Both the position numbers and the translations under genes were made by a program. Below are positions 51,783 through 63,000 of a stretch of 64,000 bases of DNA, one piece after another. Source of the DNA: an uncultured Clostridia bacterium (GTDB lineage: Bacteria; Bacillota; Clostridia; TANB77; CAG-465); contig CALXJI010000006.1 in assembly GCA_944388585.1 (NCBI GenBank), positions 1 through 64,000 on the forward strand, given 5' to 3'. The first letter of the stretch is position 1, and every line of letters starts with the position of its first letter. Below the pieces are notes generated by a model. The model ran no database searches, was not told the DNA's origin, and worked only from the letters and a program-made list of their open reading frames with translations.

Positions 51783-54700
51783 ATGATTAATTTTATTTTA
51801 GGAAAGTCTAAAACAGGAAAAACAACTCATATATACGATATGATTAATCAAGATATAGTAGAAGATAAAAATGTAATTTTATTTGTACCATCACAATGTA
51901 GAGCAATTGCAGAAAAAGAATATATGAAGATTTTAAATAAATCAGGAGTAATTGGAGTAAACATTACTACAGTATCAGAATTTGTTAAAGAAAATTTAAA
52001 AATTAAAAATCTTCATATTGATGAAAAGTATATGTCAAAGCTTGATAGAAAAATTTTAATTACTAAAGTTATTAAGGAAAATCCAAATTTATTTGATGTT
52101 TTTGATAAAGTAAAAAGATATCCAGGTTTTTTAGATGTATTAGACATATATATGGATTTATTTAGAAAAAATGATATAACATTAGAAAAATATAATGATG
52201 TATCATTTGAAGATAAAAGAATAGATAAAAAATTTAAAGAACTTTTGAATATATATCAAAAGTATATAGAAAAAATGCAATCAGACTATATTGATAGTGT
52301 GGATGAGGTTGAGTTATTTTTAAAAAACTATGATGTTAACAATTTAGAAAATACTACAATATATTTTGATGGATATAATAACTTTAATAGTAACGAATAT
52401 AAGTTTTTAGACTTTTTAATGAAGAATAAAAAAGATATTACTATTTCATTAAATACTGATATTGCAAGAATAGAAGATATATTTAACTCTAACAGTATAT
52501 TTGAAATATCTAATACAACATATAAAAAAGTATGTAAAATAGCAAATAGAAATAATCAAACTGTAGAAAATATAGTAAAATATGATAATATCTTTAAAAC
52601 TAAAGAAGATATAAAATATATGGCTAATAATGTCTTTGATTTAAATGATAATGAAAAAGAAAAGATTAAGCTTGAAAATATAAAATTTTCAATGCATACT
52701 AACATTTTAAAAGAGGTAAAAAGCATTGCAGATACTATATCTAAAAAAATAAAAGAGGGTTATAGATTTTCAGATTTTGCAATTTATACAACTAATGTTG
52801 ATGAGTATGAAAAGACAATAACAAGAGTATTTTACGAAAATAATTTAAATTCATATATTGCAAAAAGTAGAAATCTAACAGAGTCTTTAATTGTAAAATA
52901 TATACAATCAATTTTAAATTTAGCAAATAGAGGCTTAAATTTAGAGCTTATATTTGATATATTAAAACTTGGTATAACAAGCATAGAACTAAAAGATATA
53001 TATATGCTTGAAAATTACATGAGAGAGTTTAACTTAAATAAATATTTAGTTAATAATAAATTTACTCTTAATACGCAAGATAATAAATATGATTTAGAAA
53101 AATTAAATGAAATAAAAAATAAAATAGTAAATGAGTATTTGTTTGTAAGTAAAATGAATAATATTACATGTAAAGAATACATACAAATAATATATGAACA
53201 TATGATTTCAAATAATATATTTTCTAACTATTCTAATATGTTATCTTTTCTTGAGGGGGATAGTATTGATTTAGACAAGGAAAATTTTGAAGCACAAGTA
53301 TGGGACGAGCTATCAAATATCTTTAATTCAGTTATACGAGTATACAAAAATGAAAAGATATCAATAGATGAATTTAATAATATTTTTAATTTAGTTATAA
53401 AAGATGTGAAAATAAAAACTCTTCCACCAACAAAAGATCAAATAGAAATTGTAGATATAAATTCTTCAAAAGTTGAACCTAAAAAAATAGCTTTTTTTAT
53501 AGGAGTAGTAGAAGGAAAATTTCCTAAAAATGTAGATGAAGATATATTTTTTACAGATAATGAGTTAGAAAAACTACATGAAAAAGATGTAGATGTAAGA
53601 GAAACAACAATAACTAAATTAAATATGGGCTTTTTTAATATATATGAGGCTTTAAACAATGTATCAGAATTATTATATATTTCTATTCCATCATCTACTA
53701 TAGATGGTAAAGCTACAAGAAAATCTAGTTTAATAACTTTAATGGAGCAGATAAGTAGCTTTAATATTGAAGGAGAAGTTGTTGATAGTAGTTTAGATAA
53801 TAGCTTTTTTAATATTTATTCAAAAGATGAGCTATTTATGTGGTTTGTAAAAAATATAAAATGTCTAGATGATGAGAAAAAAGATGTTCAATTTTTATAT
53901 AGTCTATATGAGTATTTTAAAGAAAATAATAAATATTTAAATATTTTAAATTTTAAAAAAGATGATTCTAATTTAAGCAGTGAAATTATAGATAAGATAT
54001 ATGGTAAAGAATTCAAAAGTAGCGTTAGTAGACTTGAGTTATATAAAAAATGTCCTTTTTCATATTTTATGCAGTATATTTTAAAAGTAAATCCTAATAA
54101 AGAGGCAAAGATAAATGTATTAGAGCTTGGTAGTTTTATGCATTCTGTACTTGAGCAGTTTTCTAAAAGACTTCTTTTAAAAAATGTTAAATGGCAAGAG
54201 ATATTAGATTCTACATTAGAAGATATCGAACCAAATTATTACAAAATACTTGAAGAAATAATAGAAGATACAATTGAAAAAAATCTATCTAAGCAAAAGC
54301 AAAGTGTAAAATATATGGTACTTAAAAGAAAGCTTATTAATACAATGGTAAAAGTAATAAAAACTATTGCTATAAGTTATAATCAGAGTGATTTTGAACC
54401 TTATGGATATGAAATAGAATTTAAGGATGATAGTATATTTTTGCCTATGCAAATTCAGGTGTCAAAAGATAGAATTATGAAAATAATAGGAAAGATAGAT
54501 AGGGTAGATATTTTAAATTATAATGATGAAAACTATGTAAGAATAGTAGATTATAAATCTAGTTCTAAAGACTTAAAATTAGAAAATATAAAAGAGGGGA
54601 TATCTTTACAACTTATAAGCTATCTTATGTGTTTTATGGAAAATAAGAATGTAAAAAATATTAAACCAGCTGGAATATTATACTTTAATTTATCAGATAA

Positions 54701-55064
54701 ACTTGTAGCTCTTAGTCAATATGAACAAAATAATGAAAATATAAAAAAGATACTAATGAAAAAATTAAAAATGAATGGCATATTTTTAAAAGATTTAGAA
54801 ATATTAAATAAAATGGACAGAAATTTTGAATCAGATAGTTCAAATAGTTTAATTGATATAACAACAAGAGCACTAAAAGGAGAAAGTAAAAAAGCTTTAT
54901 CAGAGGATGAATTTGAAGAGCTTTGCAAAGAAACAAAAAATGTTTTAGGTCAAATAGGAAAAAATATATCTGATGGAATAGTAAAAATTGCACCAGATAA
55001 AAAACAAGATTATTGTAAGTATTGCAATTACTCTAGTACATGTAGAAAAAATATAACTGTCTGA
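51783..55064 (+). CDS. addB: AddB subunit of the AddAB helicase-nuclease
   Basis: 1093 aa. N-terminal GKSKTGKTTHIYD (Walker A, residues 8-15), degenerate helicase motifs along the middle, and a C-terminal RecB-type nuclease with ELGSFMHSVLEQF near residue 780, VDYKSSS near 922, and the FeS-cluster cysteines (C at KKCPFSYFM and the final CKYCNYSSTC). AddAB processes double-strand ends for recombination. addA is not immediately downstream, unlike in most Bacillota. Confidence 0.95.
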   Translation: MINFILGKSKTGKTTHIYDMINQDIVEDKNVILFVPSQCRAIAEKEYMKILNKSGVIGVNITTVSEFVKENLKIKNLHIDEKYMSKLDRKILITKVIKENPNLFDVFDKVKRYPGFLDVLDIYMDLFRKNDITLEKYNDVSFEDKRIDKKFKELLNIYQKYIEKMQSDYIDSVDEVELFLKNYDVNNLENTTIYFDGYNNFNSNEYKFLDFLMKNKKDITISLNTDIARIEDIFNSNSIFEISNTTYKKVCKIANRNNQTVENIVKYDNIFKTKEDIKYMANNVFDLNDNEKEKIKLENIKFSMHTNILKEVKSIADTISKKIKEGYRFSDFAIYTTNVDEYEKTITRVFYENNLNSYIAKSRNLTESLIVKYIQSILNLANRGLNLELIFDILKLGITSIELKDIYMLENYMREFNLNKYLVNNKFTLNTQDNKYDLEKLNEIKNKIVNEYLFVSKMNNITCKEYIQIIYEHMISNNIFSNYSNMLSFLEGDSIDLDKENFEAQVWDELSNIFNSVIRVYKNEKISIDEFNNIFNLVIKDVKIKTLPPTKDQIEIVDINSSKVEPKKIAFFIGVVEGKFPKNVDEDIFFTDNELEKLHEKDVDVRETTITKLNMGFFNIYEALNNVSELLYISIPSSTIDGKATRKSSLITLMEQISSFNIEGEVVDSSLDNSFFNIYSKDELFMWFVKNIKCLDDEKKDVQFLYSLYEYFKENNKYLNILNFKKDDSNLSSEIIDKIYGKEFKSSVSRLELYKKCPFSYFMQYILKVNPNKEAKINVLELGSFMHSVLEQFSKRLLLKNVKWQEILDSTLEDIEPNYYKILEEIIEDTIEKNLSKQKQSVKYMVLKRKLINTMVKVIKTIAISYNQSDFEPYGYEIEFKDDSIFLPMQIQVSKDRIMKIIGKIDRVDILNYNDENYVRIVDYKSSSKDLKLENIKEGISLQLISYLMCFMENKNVKNIKPAGILYFNLSDKLVALSQYEQNNENIKKILMKKLKMNGIFLKDLEILNKMDRNFESDSSNSLIDITTRALKGESKKALSEDEFEELCKETKNVLGQIGKNISDGIVKIAPDKKQDYCKYCNYSSTCRKNITV

Positions 55065-55315
55065 TTTTACAGTTATTTGCCATAATTTGGTAATTTATAT
55101 TACAATATTACATGCATGTGTTTTAGTTATTAAAAAAATGTTACGAAAATTACATTTTTTATTATTTAAAGGGTTGAAATTATTTGAAAAAAAGATATAA
55201 TATAAATAGATTTAAAGCATTTAATTTTAAGTTAAATTGAAGATTTTAAATTACAAAAAATAATAAATTATATATTTTTTGTTTAAATATAGAACAAAAG
55301 AGGGAGAGTTGTTAT

Positions 55316-56551
55316 ATGGCAGATATTGTTGTAAGTTCGAAAAAAAAGATTAATTTTTTTGACAGAGTTATACAAAGTGTTGTAATAATGTTAAATATGA
55401 ATAAAATGAACAAAGCTATTGACGAGCATTTAGCAGTTATAAGAAAAACTGAGGGAGACGATAAAAAGTTATATCAAGAAAACATTTTAAGAGAGATTGT
55501 TTTTGTAAAATATCAATATGATATTATGCAAAGAAGTATGTATGAGTTAAAAATGTCTTATCCAGATGATATAATTGAAAATATAAATTCTGCAGATAAA
55601 ACTACAAGACTTGAATTACAAAAAACTTTTCTTGAGATGGAATATGATAGAGTAACTAGATCAAAATTTAAATCTAAAGAAGATATAAAATTTAATTTAC
55701 TTGCTATATCATCTGCAATAGATGAAGTAAAGCAAAATATAAAAGATGAAGGAAAAGCACAAAGATATAACCAAGTTATAAAAACAGCAGAAGATATTGA
55801 TGTTGCTATTCAGACAGATCAGTATAAAGAAGAACTATATAAAGAATTATTTAAAAATATTGATGAATATGTTGGATATATTAATGATAATTATGACATA
55901 TCAAAATTACCTTCTGATGAAAGAGAGCTTATAGAATATGTTATAGAGAGTATGATAAAAGGCATAGAATCAGATATAGACAAGCATATGTATGAATATA
56001 ATTTAATTATTAACATTTGTAAAAATTCATATAGATATTTTAAAATAATAGACAAAATTTTTGATAAAATACTAAAAATCTATGATGAAAGTTATTGCAA
56101 AGATATAGTAAATGATAATGACTATATAAAAATGTTTAAAGAGATCTATGATATGATGATTAAAACTAAAGTTAATGACGTTCATAGAACTATTTCAACA
56201 GAAGATGAATATTTAGAGTATTCTAAAATTCTTGCTAATGAAGATGAAGAGGAAATAGATAACTTCTTATTTGAAAAGGCAAGAGAATTAACACAAATGG
56301 ATGAAGTAAAAGAAAAGATAGATAAGATTTTAAATAAAGACGAAGAAAATGAAGAACAAGATAGTGATGAAGATATTAATGAAGATGAATTAAAATTAGA
56401 TGAAGTGGTTATAGAAGAAACTGAAAATGAAGATGATGAAAAAGAAGACGAAGAAATTGAAGCTGAAATGCCTAAAAGAAGAGTTGGAAGACCCAAAAAA
56501 GAAGAAGTAGCTAAAGAAAAAAGGAGAGTTGGAAGACCAAGAAAAAAATAA
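55316..56551 (+). CDS. Large helical protein with two C-terminal AT-hooks
   Basis: 411 aa. Residues 1-330 are all-helical with many Asp, Glu, Lys and Tyr and no known motif; residues 340-382 are strongly acidic; the end is PKRRVGRPKKEEVAKEKRRVGRPRKK, two copies of the AT-hook core (RGRP-like GRPKK and GRPRK) seen in proteins binding the minor groove of AT-rich DNA. AGGGAGAGTTG precedes the ATG. In such an AT-rich chromosome a nucleoid-associated role is possible. Two-hook tails are rare in bacteria. 55065-55315 holds only a weak terminator hairpin at 55050-55078 and otherwise nothing recognised. Confidence 0.7.
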   Translation: MADIVVSSKKKINFFDRVIQSVVIMLNMNKMNKAIDEHLAVIRKTEGDDKKLYQENILREIVFVKYQYDIMQRSMYELKMSYPDDIIENINSADKTTRLELQKTFLEMEYDRVTRSKFKSKEDIKFNLLAISSAIDEVKQNIKDEGKAQRYNQVIKTAEDIDVAIQTDQYKEELYKELFKNIDEYVGYINDNYDISKLPSDERELIEYVIESMIKGIESDIDKHMYEYNLIINICKNSYRYFKIIDKIFDKILKIYDESYCKDIVNDNDYIKMFKEIYDMMIKTKVNDVHRTISTEDEYLEYSKILANEDEEEIDNFLFEKARELTQMDEVKEKIDKILNKDEENEEQDSDEDINEDELKLDEVVIEETENEDDEKEDEEIEAEMPKRRVGRPKKEEVAKEKRRVGRPRKK

Positions 56552-56562
56552 ATAGTTTTTTA

Positions 56563-56600
56563 GAGAAATAGCCAAATTTTAATTTGACTATTTTTCTATA
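56563..56600 (+). terminator. Terminator of the AT-hook gene
   Basis: AAATAGCCAAATT pairs with AATTTGACTATTT (one mismatch), followed by TTCT. Confidence 0.65.
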
Positions 56601-56705
56601 ATATAGAATTTAAATTAAATTGATCGTTTAATAAAATATGACAAATTATTTTTATTTAATATAGTAGAATATACAGTATAAAAGAAACATAAAGAGGTGT
56701 AAGAT

Positions 56706-59051
56706 ATGATATATAACAAGTACTTAGATAACGATATTGATGAAAAAGTAACATCAATATTTAGTACGATTAAAAAAATAGTTAATTTTAAAAATATTTT
56801 ATTTATGGTTTTTGCCTTGTTACTTTCAACAAAGACGTTAATTGGAGATTTTAGACCATTTAATTATGTGTTGCTTGCAGTTGCAAGTGCTTTTGAGGTA
56901 CCATTAATACTTGTTTTAATTGCATCTGTTGCTGGACTAGCTATAGGCGGATATTCTTCAGCTACTGTAATGCTCTTAATATTTTTTCTACTATATAATT
57001 TAATAACAGCTATAGTAAATATAGAAGGAATAAATAGAAAATATACTATATTTATTAAATTTATGGCTTCAATTGCAATATTACAGATAGTTTCAACTTT
57101 TATAACTGGAGATTTATTTACACAGCTATTTAGTGTACTTTCTACAATTGTTCTACCTGGAATAATATATTTAATTGTTGTTACAGGAATGAATGTAATA
57201 CTTAATATAAAAAATGGATTTGTATATACAAAAGAAGAAAGTATAGCAATGATTTTAACTATTGCTATTTTACTATCATCATTAGGAGCTGTAAGTGTAT
57301 TAGGATTTAAAGTTGTAGAAATACTAGCATTGATTTTGATATTAATTTATGGTTGGGGAAATGGAGCAATACTTGGTGCAACAGCAGGTCTTATTATTGG
57401 ACTTAGTTATACATGCTTATGTGATGTGTCAATGTCTTTTGTTGTTGCAATAGCTTTTAGTGGATTTATTTCCGGACTTTTAAGAAGATTTGGAAAAATA
57501 CCAGTTATTATTGCTTTTGTAGCTGGAAATGTATATATATCGTATTATGCAACAGGTATGTCACAAATTAATATAGTAATATGTGAAGCTTTAATAGCAT
57601 CTATAGTATTATTTTTAATGCCTAAGTATATTGAAAGAAAGTTAGATAATTTATTTGATTTAACAAGAGGACTTGAGACATTTAAGAATAATTTATTAAA
57701 TCCTACTAAAGAGGCAAAAGAAAAAATAGGAGCAGTATCAGAAGTATTTAGTAGTTTGGCAGATATAACTGTTGAAAGGACAAAGGAAACAGAAGAAGAA
57801 ACAATAGAAGTTATAAAAAAATATATTTTAAGCTATGTTAATAATACATGTTTTGCATGTGATAACATTAATGAATGTATTGAAAAAGAAAATTTAGATA
57901 TGACAGCTGAATATCTGGCAGATAAACTTGAAAGTGGAGAGCCAATAGAGCCAGAAATGCTAAAATTTAATTGCAAAGATTCAAAGATTATTATTAATAA
58001 TTTGTATGATATATATAATAGTATGAAGCTTATGAGAGTATTAAAGCAGAAGGAGATAGAAAATAATAAAAAGATTTCTAATCAATATAAAGAAGTATCA
58101 AAATTATTAAATAATATATCTGAAAATATAAAAGAGGGAAGTCTTGTAAAGGATGAAGCACAAAAAAAATTAAGAAATGAATTAAAATTTTATGGATATA
58201 ATGTTTATGAAGATGACTTTAAAAGAGATAAAGAAATAATAGAGTATACTTTTATAACAGATATTTTAACTAATATAGATAGACAGAAAAATCAGATAGT
58301 AGAATTATGTAGTAACATATTAGAACAAAATATGTGTATAAAATTAATCTTAAATATATCTAAAACAGAAAAGTCTAAGATAAAAATTGTTTCAACACCA
58401 AAGTATAATGTAAAATCTGAGATTATTTCTTATACAAAAACAGGAGAAAGTATTTCTGGAGATTCATACTTACAACTTGAATTACAAGATTTAAGACAAC
58501 TTAGCGTAATAAGTGATGGTGTTGGATCTGGGGAGAGTGCAGCAAGAAGTTCATCTACTGTTATAAATATGTTAGAAAGATTACTTAGTGGCGGATTTGA
58601 TGAAGATAAGGCTATTGAAATAATAAATAGTGTCATAAAACTTAAAGGTGAAGATGATTTGTTTGCAACATTAGATGCAGCTATAATTAATGAAAAAGAT
58701 GCACAGTGTTACTTTATAAAACTTGGAGCTGCGCCTACTTATTTAATTGAAAAAGGAAAAGTTATTACTATAACATCTACTAATATTCCTGTAGGACTTA
58801 TTGACAGTAGTGATTATGTACCTATTTGTAAAAAATTAGATTATGGAGATTTTGTTATACAACTATCTGATGGTGTTATTCCAGACACGATAGATCCAAA
58901 TAACAACTATATTAAAAACTTTTTATCTACTTGTGATGTAACAAAATCTGCAAAAGTAATTGCCCAAGAGTTAAAAGAGGTTATTAATATAAATAATGAT
59001 GGTGTATATGATGATGATATTACTGTAATAGTAAATAAAATAGAAAAATAA
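56706..59051 (+). CDS. spoIIE: Stage II sporulation protein E
   Basis: 781 aa. An N-terminal membrane part of about ten segments (residues 30-310), a central coiled region with cysteines (CFACDNINEC), and a C-terminal PP2C phosphatase with ISGDSYLQLELQD, VISDGVGSGESAARSS, LSDGVIPD and DDDITVIV. SpoIIE dephosphorylates the anti-anti-sigma factor SpoIIAA and so activates sigma-F in the forespore, proof that this organism encodes sporulation. The start follows AAAGAGGTG. Confidence 0.95.
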   Translation: MIYNKYLDNDIDEKVTSIFSTIKKIVNFKNILFMVFALLLSTKTLIGDFRPFNYVLLAVASAFEVPLILVLIASVAGLAIGGYSSATVMLLIFFLLYNLITAIVNIEGINRKYTIFIKFMASIAILQIVSTFITGDLFTQLFSVLSTIVLPGIIYLIVVTGMNVILNIKNGFVYTKEESIAMILTIAILLSSLGAVSVLGFKVVEILALILILIYGWGNGAILGATAGLIIGLSYTCLCDVSMSFVVAIAFSGFISGLLRRFGKIPVIIAFVAGNVYISYYATGMSQINIVICEALIASIVLFLMPKYIERKLDNLFDLTRGLETFKNNLLNPTKEAKEKIGAVSEVFSSLADITVERTKETEEETIEVIKKYILSYVNNTCFACDNINECIEKENLDMTAEYLADKLESGEPIEPEMLKFNCKDSKIIINNLYDIYNSMKLMRVLKQKEIENNKKISNQYKEVSKLLNNISENIKEGSLVKDEAQKKLRNELKFYGYNVYEDDFKRDKEIIEYTFITDILTNIDRQKNQIVELCSNILEQNMCIKLILNISKTEKSKIKIVSTPKYNVKSEIISYTKTGESISGDSYLQLELQDLRQLSVISDGVGSGESAARSSSTVINMLERLLSGGFDEDKAIEIINSVIKLKGEDDLFATLDAAIINEKDAQCYFIKLGAAPTYLIEKGKVITITSTNIPVGLIDSSDYVPICKKLDYGDFVIQLSDGVIPDTIDPNNNYIKNFLSTCDVTKSAKVIAQELKEVININNDGVYDDDITVIVNKIEK

Positions 59052-59073
59052 GCTCAATTTGAGCTTATTTTTT
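59046..59073 (+). terminator. Terminator of spoIIE
   Basis: AAATAAGCTCAA and TTGAGCTTATTT form a 12-bp stem with T residues; overlaps the stop codon. Confidence 0.85.
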
Positions 59074-59127
59074 ATATATATTGAATTTTTTAAAAATATA
59101 ATATATTATATTTTTGAGGTGAAATAT

Positions 59128-59604
59128 ATGAAAAAATATATTTTTGGTATTATTATAGCTATCATTGCTATTGTATTAATAATAATTGGAGTGTATTTTT
59201 ATAATATTCACAATAATCAAAAAATATTAGAAAATGAAAATAATCAAGTAGAAGTGTTAAGACAAATATATGGAGAATATATCAATAGTTTTGAATTAGA
59301 GGAAAGTAATATAATATTAAATGAAGATTGTTTTAAAAATATAATAACTGATGTTGAATTTAGTGATGAAAATAAAGAAAAATTGAAACAATTAGAAAGA
59401 ACAAGTGATACATATGATTTTAGATATGAGATATCTTCAACATATAGTGATAAGACATCAAACTTAATTGTAGAAATTAAAGAAATGGATGAAGGACTTA
59501 TGAACGGTAGGCAAAAATATAGATTATATGTTGAAGATGGAAAAATAAAATTTGAATCAAATGGACTTGGACAAATAACAAATAGTATGCCAGCAAATAT
59601 ATAA
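59128..59604 (+). CDS. Membrane-anchored small protein, unknown
   Basis: 158 aa with an N-terminal membrane segment (about 4-26) and an extracellular domain. The start at 59128 is preferred because GAGGTGAAATAT precedes it; the frame upstream lies in the spoIIE terminator region. A DUF4258-like or lipoprotein family was not recognised. No catalytic motif seen. Confidence 0.6.
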   Translation: MKKYIFGIIIAIIAIVLIIIGVYFYNIHNNQKILENENNQVEVLRQIYGEYINSFELEESNIILNEDCFKNIITDVEFSDENKEKLKQLERTSDTYDFRYEISSTYSDKTSNLIVEIKEMDEGLMNGRQKYRLYVEDGKIKFESNGLGQITNSMPANI

Positions 59605-59691
59605 TATGTTTTGATTTATTTTACATAATGTGATATAATACTTATACTTATTATTTATATATCTAAAAACTAATGTTAAGGAGGAGATAAT

Positions 59692-59976
59692 ATGCTTATT
59701 GGTATAATTTCATTATTTGCATTAGCGTTTATTTGTAAAGATAGTATAAGTAATAGTAAATATAATAATTATCCAAGTGGATATGAGCTAAAAAGGGAAT
59801 TAAGAGATATAGAAATATATGATATTGATACATATTTAATAAATTATGATTTAATTGAAGAGCAAATATTTAAAGATTATGTGTTTGACTATGAAATAAA
59901 TCATGGATATAGTAGAGAAATATCATTAAGAAAAGCATTAAAACGCTATATAGAAGTTTTTAAAATTTATAATTAA
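59692..59976 (+). CDS. Unknown 94-aa protein
   Basis: One hydrophobic segment at the N-terminus (LIGIISLFALAFIC), then a basic helical part (ELKRELRDIEIYD..., C-terminal LRKALKRYIEVFKIYN). AAGGAGGAGATAAT precedes the ATG. TGATATAAT lies about 55 bp upstream. No family recognised. Confidence 0.6.
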   Translation: MLIGIISLFALAFICKDSISNSKYNNYPSGYELKRELRDIEIYDIDTYLINYDLIEEQIFKDYVFDYEINHGYSREISLRKALKRYIEVFKIYN

Positions 59977-60008
59977 TTCTATACATTTTTGTATAGAATT
60001 TCTTTTTT
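59974..60008 (+). terminator. Terminator of the 94-aa gene
   Basis: TTCTATACA and TGTATAGAA form a 9-bp stem over a short loop, followed by TTTCTTTTTT. Confidence 0.75.
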
Positions 60009-60059
60009 ATTCTATACTTTGACATAAAATTTTGATATAATACACATAGGTGATTTAAG

Positions 60060-63000
60060 GTGAGTTTTGTACATTTGCATTTACATACACAGTATAGTTT
60101 GTTAGATGGCGCAATAAGGATAGATGATTTAGTAAAAAAAGCAATAGAATGTAACATGCCTGCTGTAGCTATTACAGATCATGGGAATATGTTTGGTGCT
60201 ATAGAGATGTATAAAGCATGTAAAAAAAATGGTATAAAACCTATTATAGGGTGTGAATTTTATGTTGCACCTAGAAGTAGATTAGATAAAGATGGGAGAA
60301 TAGATTCTGAACCTAATCATTTAATTTTGCTTGCTATGAATAATATAGGATATAAAAACTTAGTTAAATTATGCTCAATTGGTTATACAGAAGGTTTTTA
60401 TTATAAGCCAAGAATAGATATGGAAGTTATAAAAAAATATAACGAAGGGTTAATATGCTTGTCTGCGTGCATTGCTGGTGGACTTTCACGTAAGATAATA
60501 AATGGAGATATTCAAGGTGCTAAGGATATGCTAAAAGAATATCTAGATATATTTGGAAAAGATAGATATTATTTAGAACTTCAAGACAATAAATTAAGAG
60601 AACAAATACTAGTAAATCAAAAACTTATAGAATTTTCAAATGAATTTGGAGTAGAGCTTGTAGCTACTAATGACTGCCATTATTTAAATAAAGAAGATTA
60701 TGATTTTCATGAGGTACTTTTATGTATTCAAACTAGGAAAACATTAAATGACGAGGATAGATTAAGATTTAAGGTTAATGAGTTTTATGTAAAAACACCA
60801 GATGAAATGAAAGAGGCGTTCAAAAATGTACCATCTGCTATAGAAAATACATTAAAAATAGCACAGATGTGCAATGTTGAATTGGAATTTGGTCATACAA
60901 TTTTGCCAGAATTTAAAATAGATGAAAATATTACTCATCTTGAATACTTTAAAAGAAAATGTTATGAGGGGATAGATAAAAGATATAAAAAAGAAGATTA
61001 TGAAAAAGTAAAGAAAAGACTAGATTATGAAATTAGCGTAATAGATAAAATGGGATATATTGATTATTTTTTAATAGTTGCAGATTTTATAAATTATGCA
61101 AAATCTCAAGGTATACCAGTAGGTCCTGGACGTGGAAGTGGAGCTGGATCTATTGCTGCTTACTTAATTGGAATAACAGATATTGATCCATTACGTTTTG
61201 ATTTGATTTTTGAGAGATTCTTAAATCCTGAAAGAGTAAGTATGCCAGATTTTGATGTGGATTTTTGTTATGAAAGACGTCAAGAAGTAATAGATTATGT
61301 ATCAAATAAATATGGAAAAGATCATGTTGCACAAATTATAACCTTTGGTACTATGGCAGCTCGTGCAGCAATACGTGATGTTGCAAGAGTTTTAGATACA
61401 CCATATCAAAAATCAGATATGATTGCAAAGATGGTGCCACATAATTTAAAAATAACTATTGATCAGGCATTACAACAAAATAGTGAGTTAAGAAAACTTT
61501 ATGAAGAGGATATTGAAACAAAAAAAATAATAGATATATCTAAGAAGATAGAAGGACTTCCAAGGCAGGCTTCTACACATGCTTGTGGTGTTGTTATAAC
61601 AAAAGAACCTGTTGTAAATTATGTACCACTTTATGAAAATGATGGTCAAATTTCTACACAATATACTATGACAACTTTAGAAGAGCTTGGACTTTTGAAA
61701 ATGGATTTTTTAGGCTTAAGAACGCTTACCGTAATTAGTGATACTAAAAAATTAGTAAAAAAAATACGTGGAATAGATGTAGATTTTGGTAAATATGATG
61801 ATAGTGAAACATATAAAATGTTAACTCAAGGTAAAACTATTGGAGTATTTCAAATGGAGAGTCCAGGTTTTAGAAAAATGATGATGAAAATGGAACCTGA
61901 TTGCATTGATGATATTATTGTAATGATTTCATTATACAGACCAGGACCTATGGATCAAATTCCAAGATATATAAAAAATAAAAATAATAAAGAACATATA
62001 GAGTATACTCATAAATCTTTAGAAGATATTTTAAGACCTACTTATGGATGTATGGTATATCAAGAGCAGGTTATGCAAATTTTTAGAAAACTTGCAGGAT
62101 ATAGTCTTGGTAGAGCAGATATAGTAAGAAGAGCTATGGGAAAAAAGAAAATAGATGTAATGAATAAAGAAAGAGAAGTATTTATTCAAGGAGCTCAAAA
62201 AAATGGTATAGATAATGAAAGTGCAAACAAGATATTTGATGAGATGGCAGAGTTTGCAAAATATGCCTTTAACAAATCTCATGCAGCTGCATATGCTGTT
62301 GTTGCATATCAGACAGCATATTTGAAATGTCATTATCCAAATGAGTTTATGGCAGCGTTTATGAATTCTTTTATAGGAAATCAAAATAAGATACCAGTAT
62401 ATATAAATGAATGCAGAGAAATGGGAATTGAAGTATTAAGACCAGATATAAATGAAAGTTATTTAAAATTTGCCGTTATAAATGGAAAAATAAGATTTGC
62501 ATTAAATTCTATAAAAAATGTTGGTCAAAGTGCAATAGAAGATATAATAAAAGAAAGAAAATTGAATGGAAAGTATACAAGTTTTCTAGACTTTTGTCAA
62601 AGAGTATCCTCTGATACAATAAATAAAAAATGTATTGAGAGTCTAATAAAAGCAGGGTGTTTTGATGAAGTCGAAAAAGAGTATAATCGATATGATTTGT
62701 TAGAAAATTTTGAATCAATTATAGATGGAGTAAATCGTACTAGAAAGAATAACTATGTAAATCAAATTGATTTTTTTGGTGAAATAGAAAAAAATGGAGA
62801 AAGTATAAAAATTGAAAAAAGCGGAAGAACACCAACAAAAAAAGAATTGTTAGAAATGGAAAAAGAAATGTTAGGACTTTATATATCTGGACATCCTTTA
62901 GATGAGTATAAAGAATATATAAATAAAAATATTACTGTAACTACTGCCCAAATAAACTTAGAAGAATCTGATGAGGAAGAAGAAACGGTTGATTATGATG

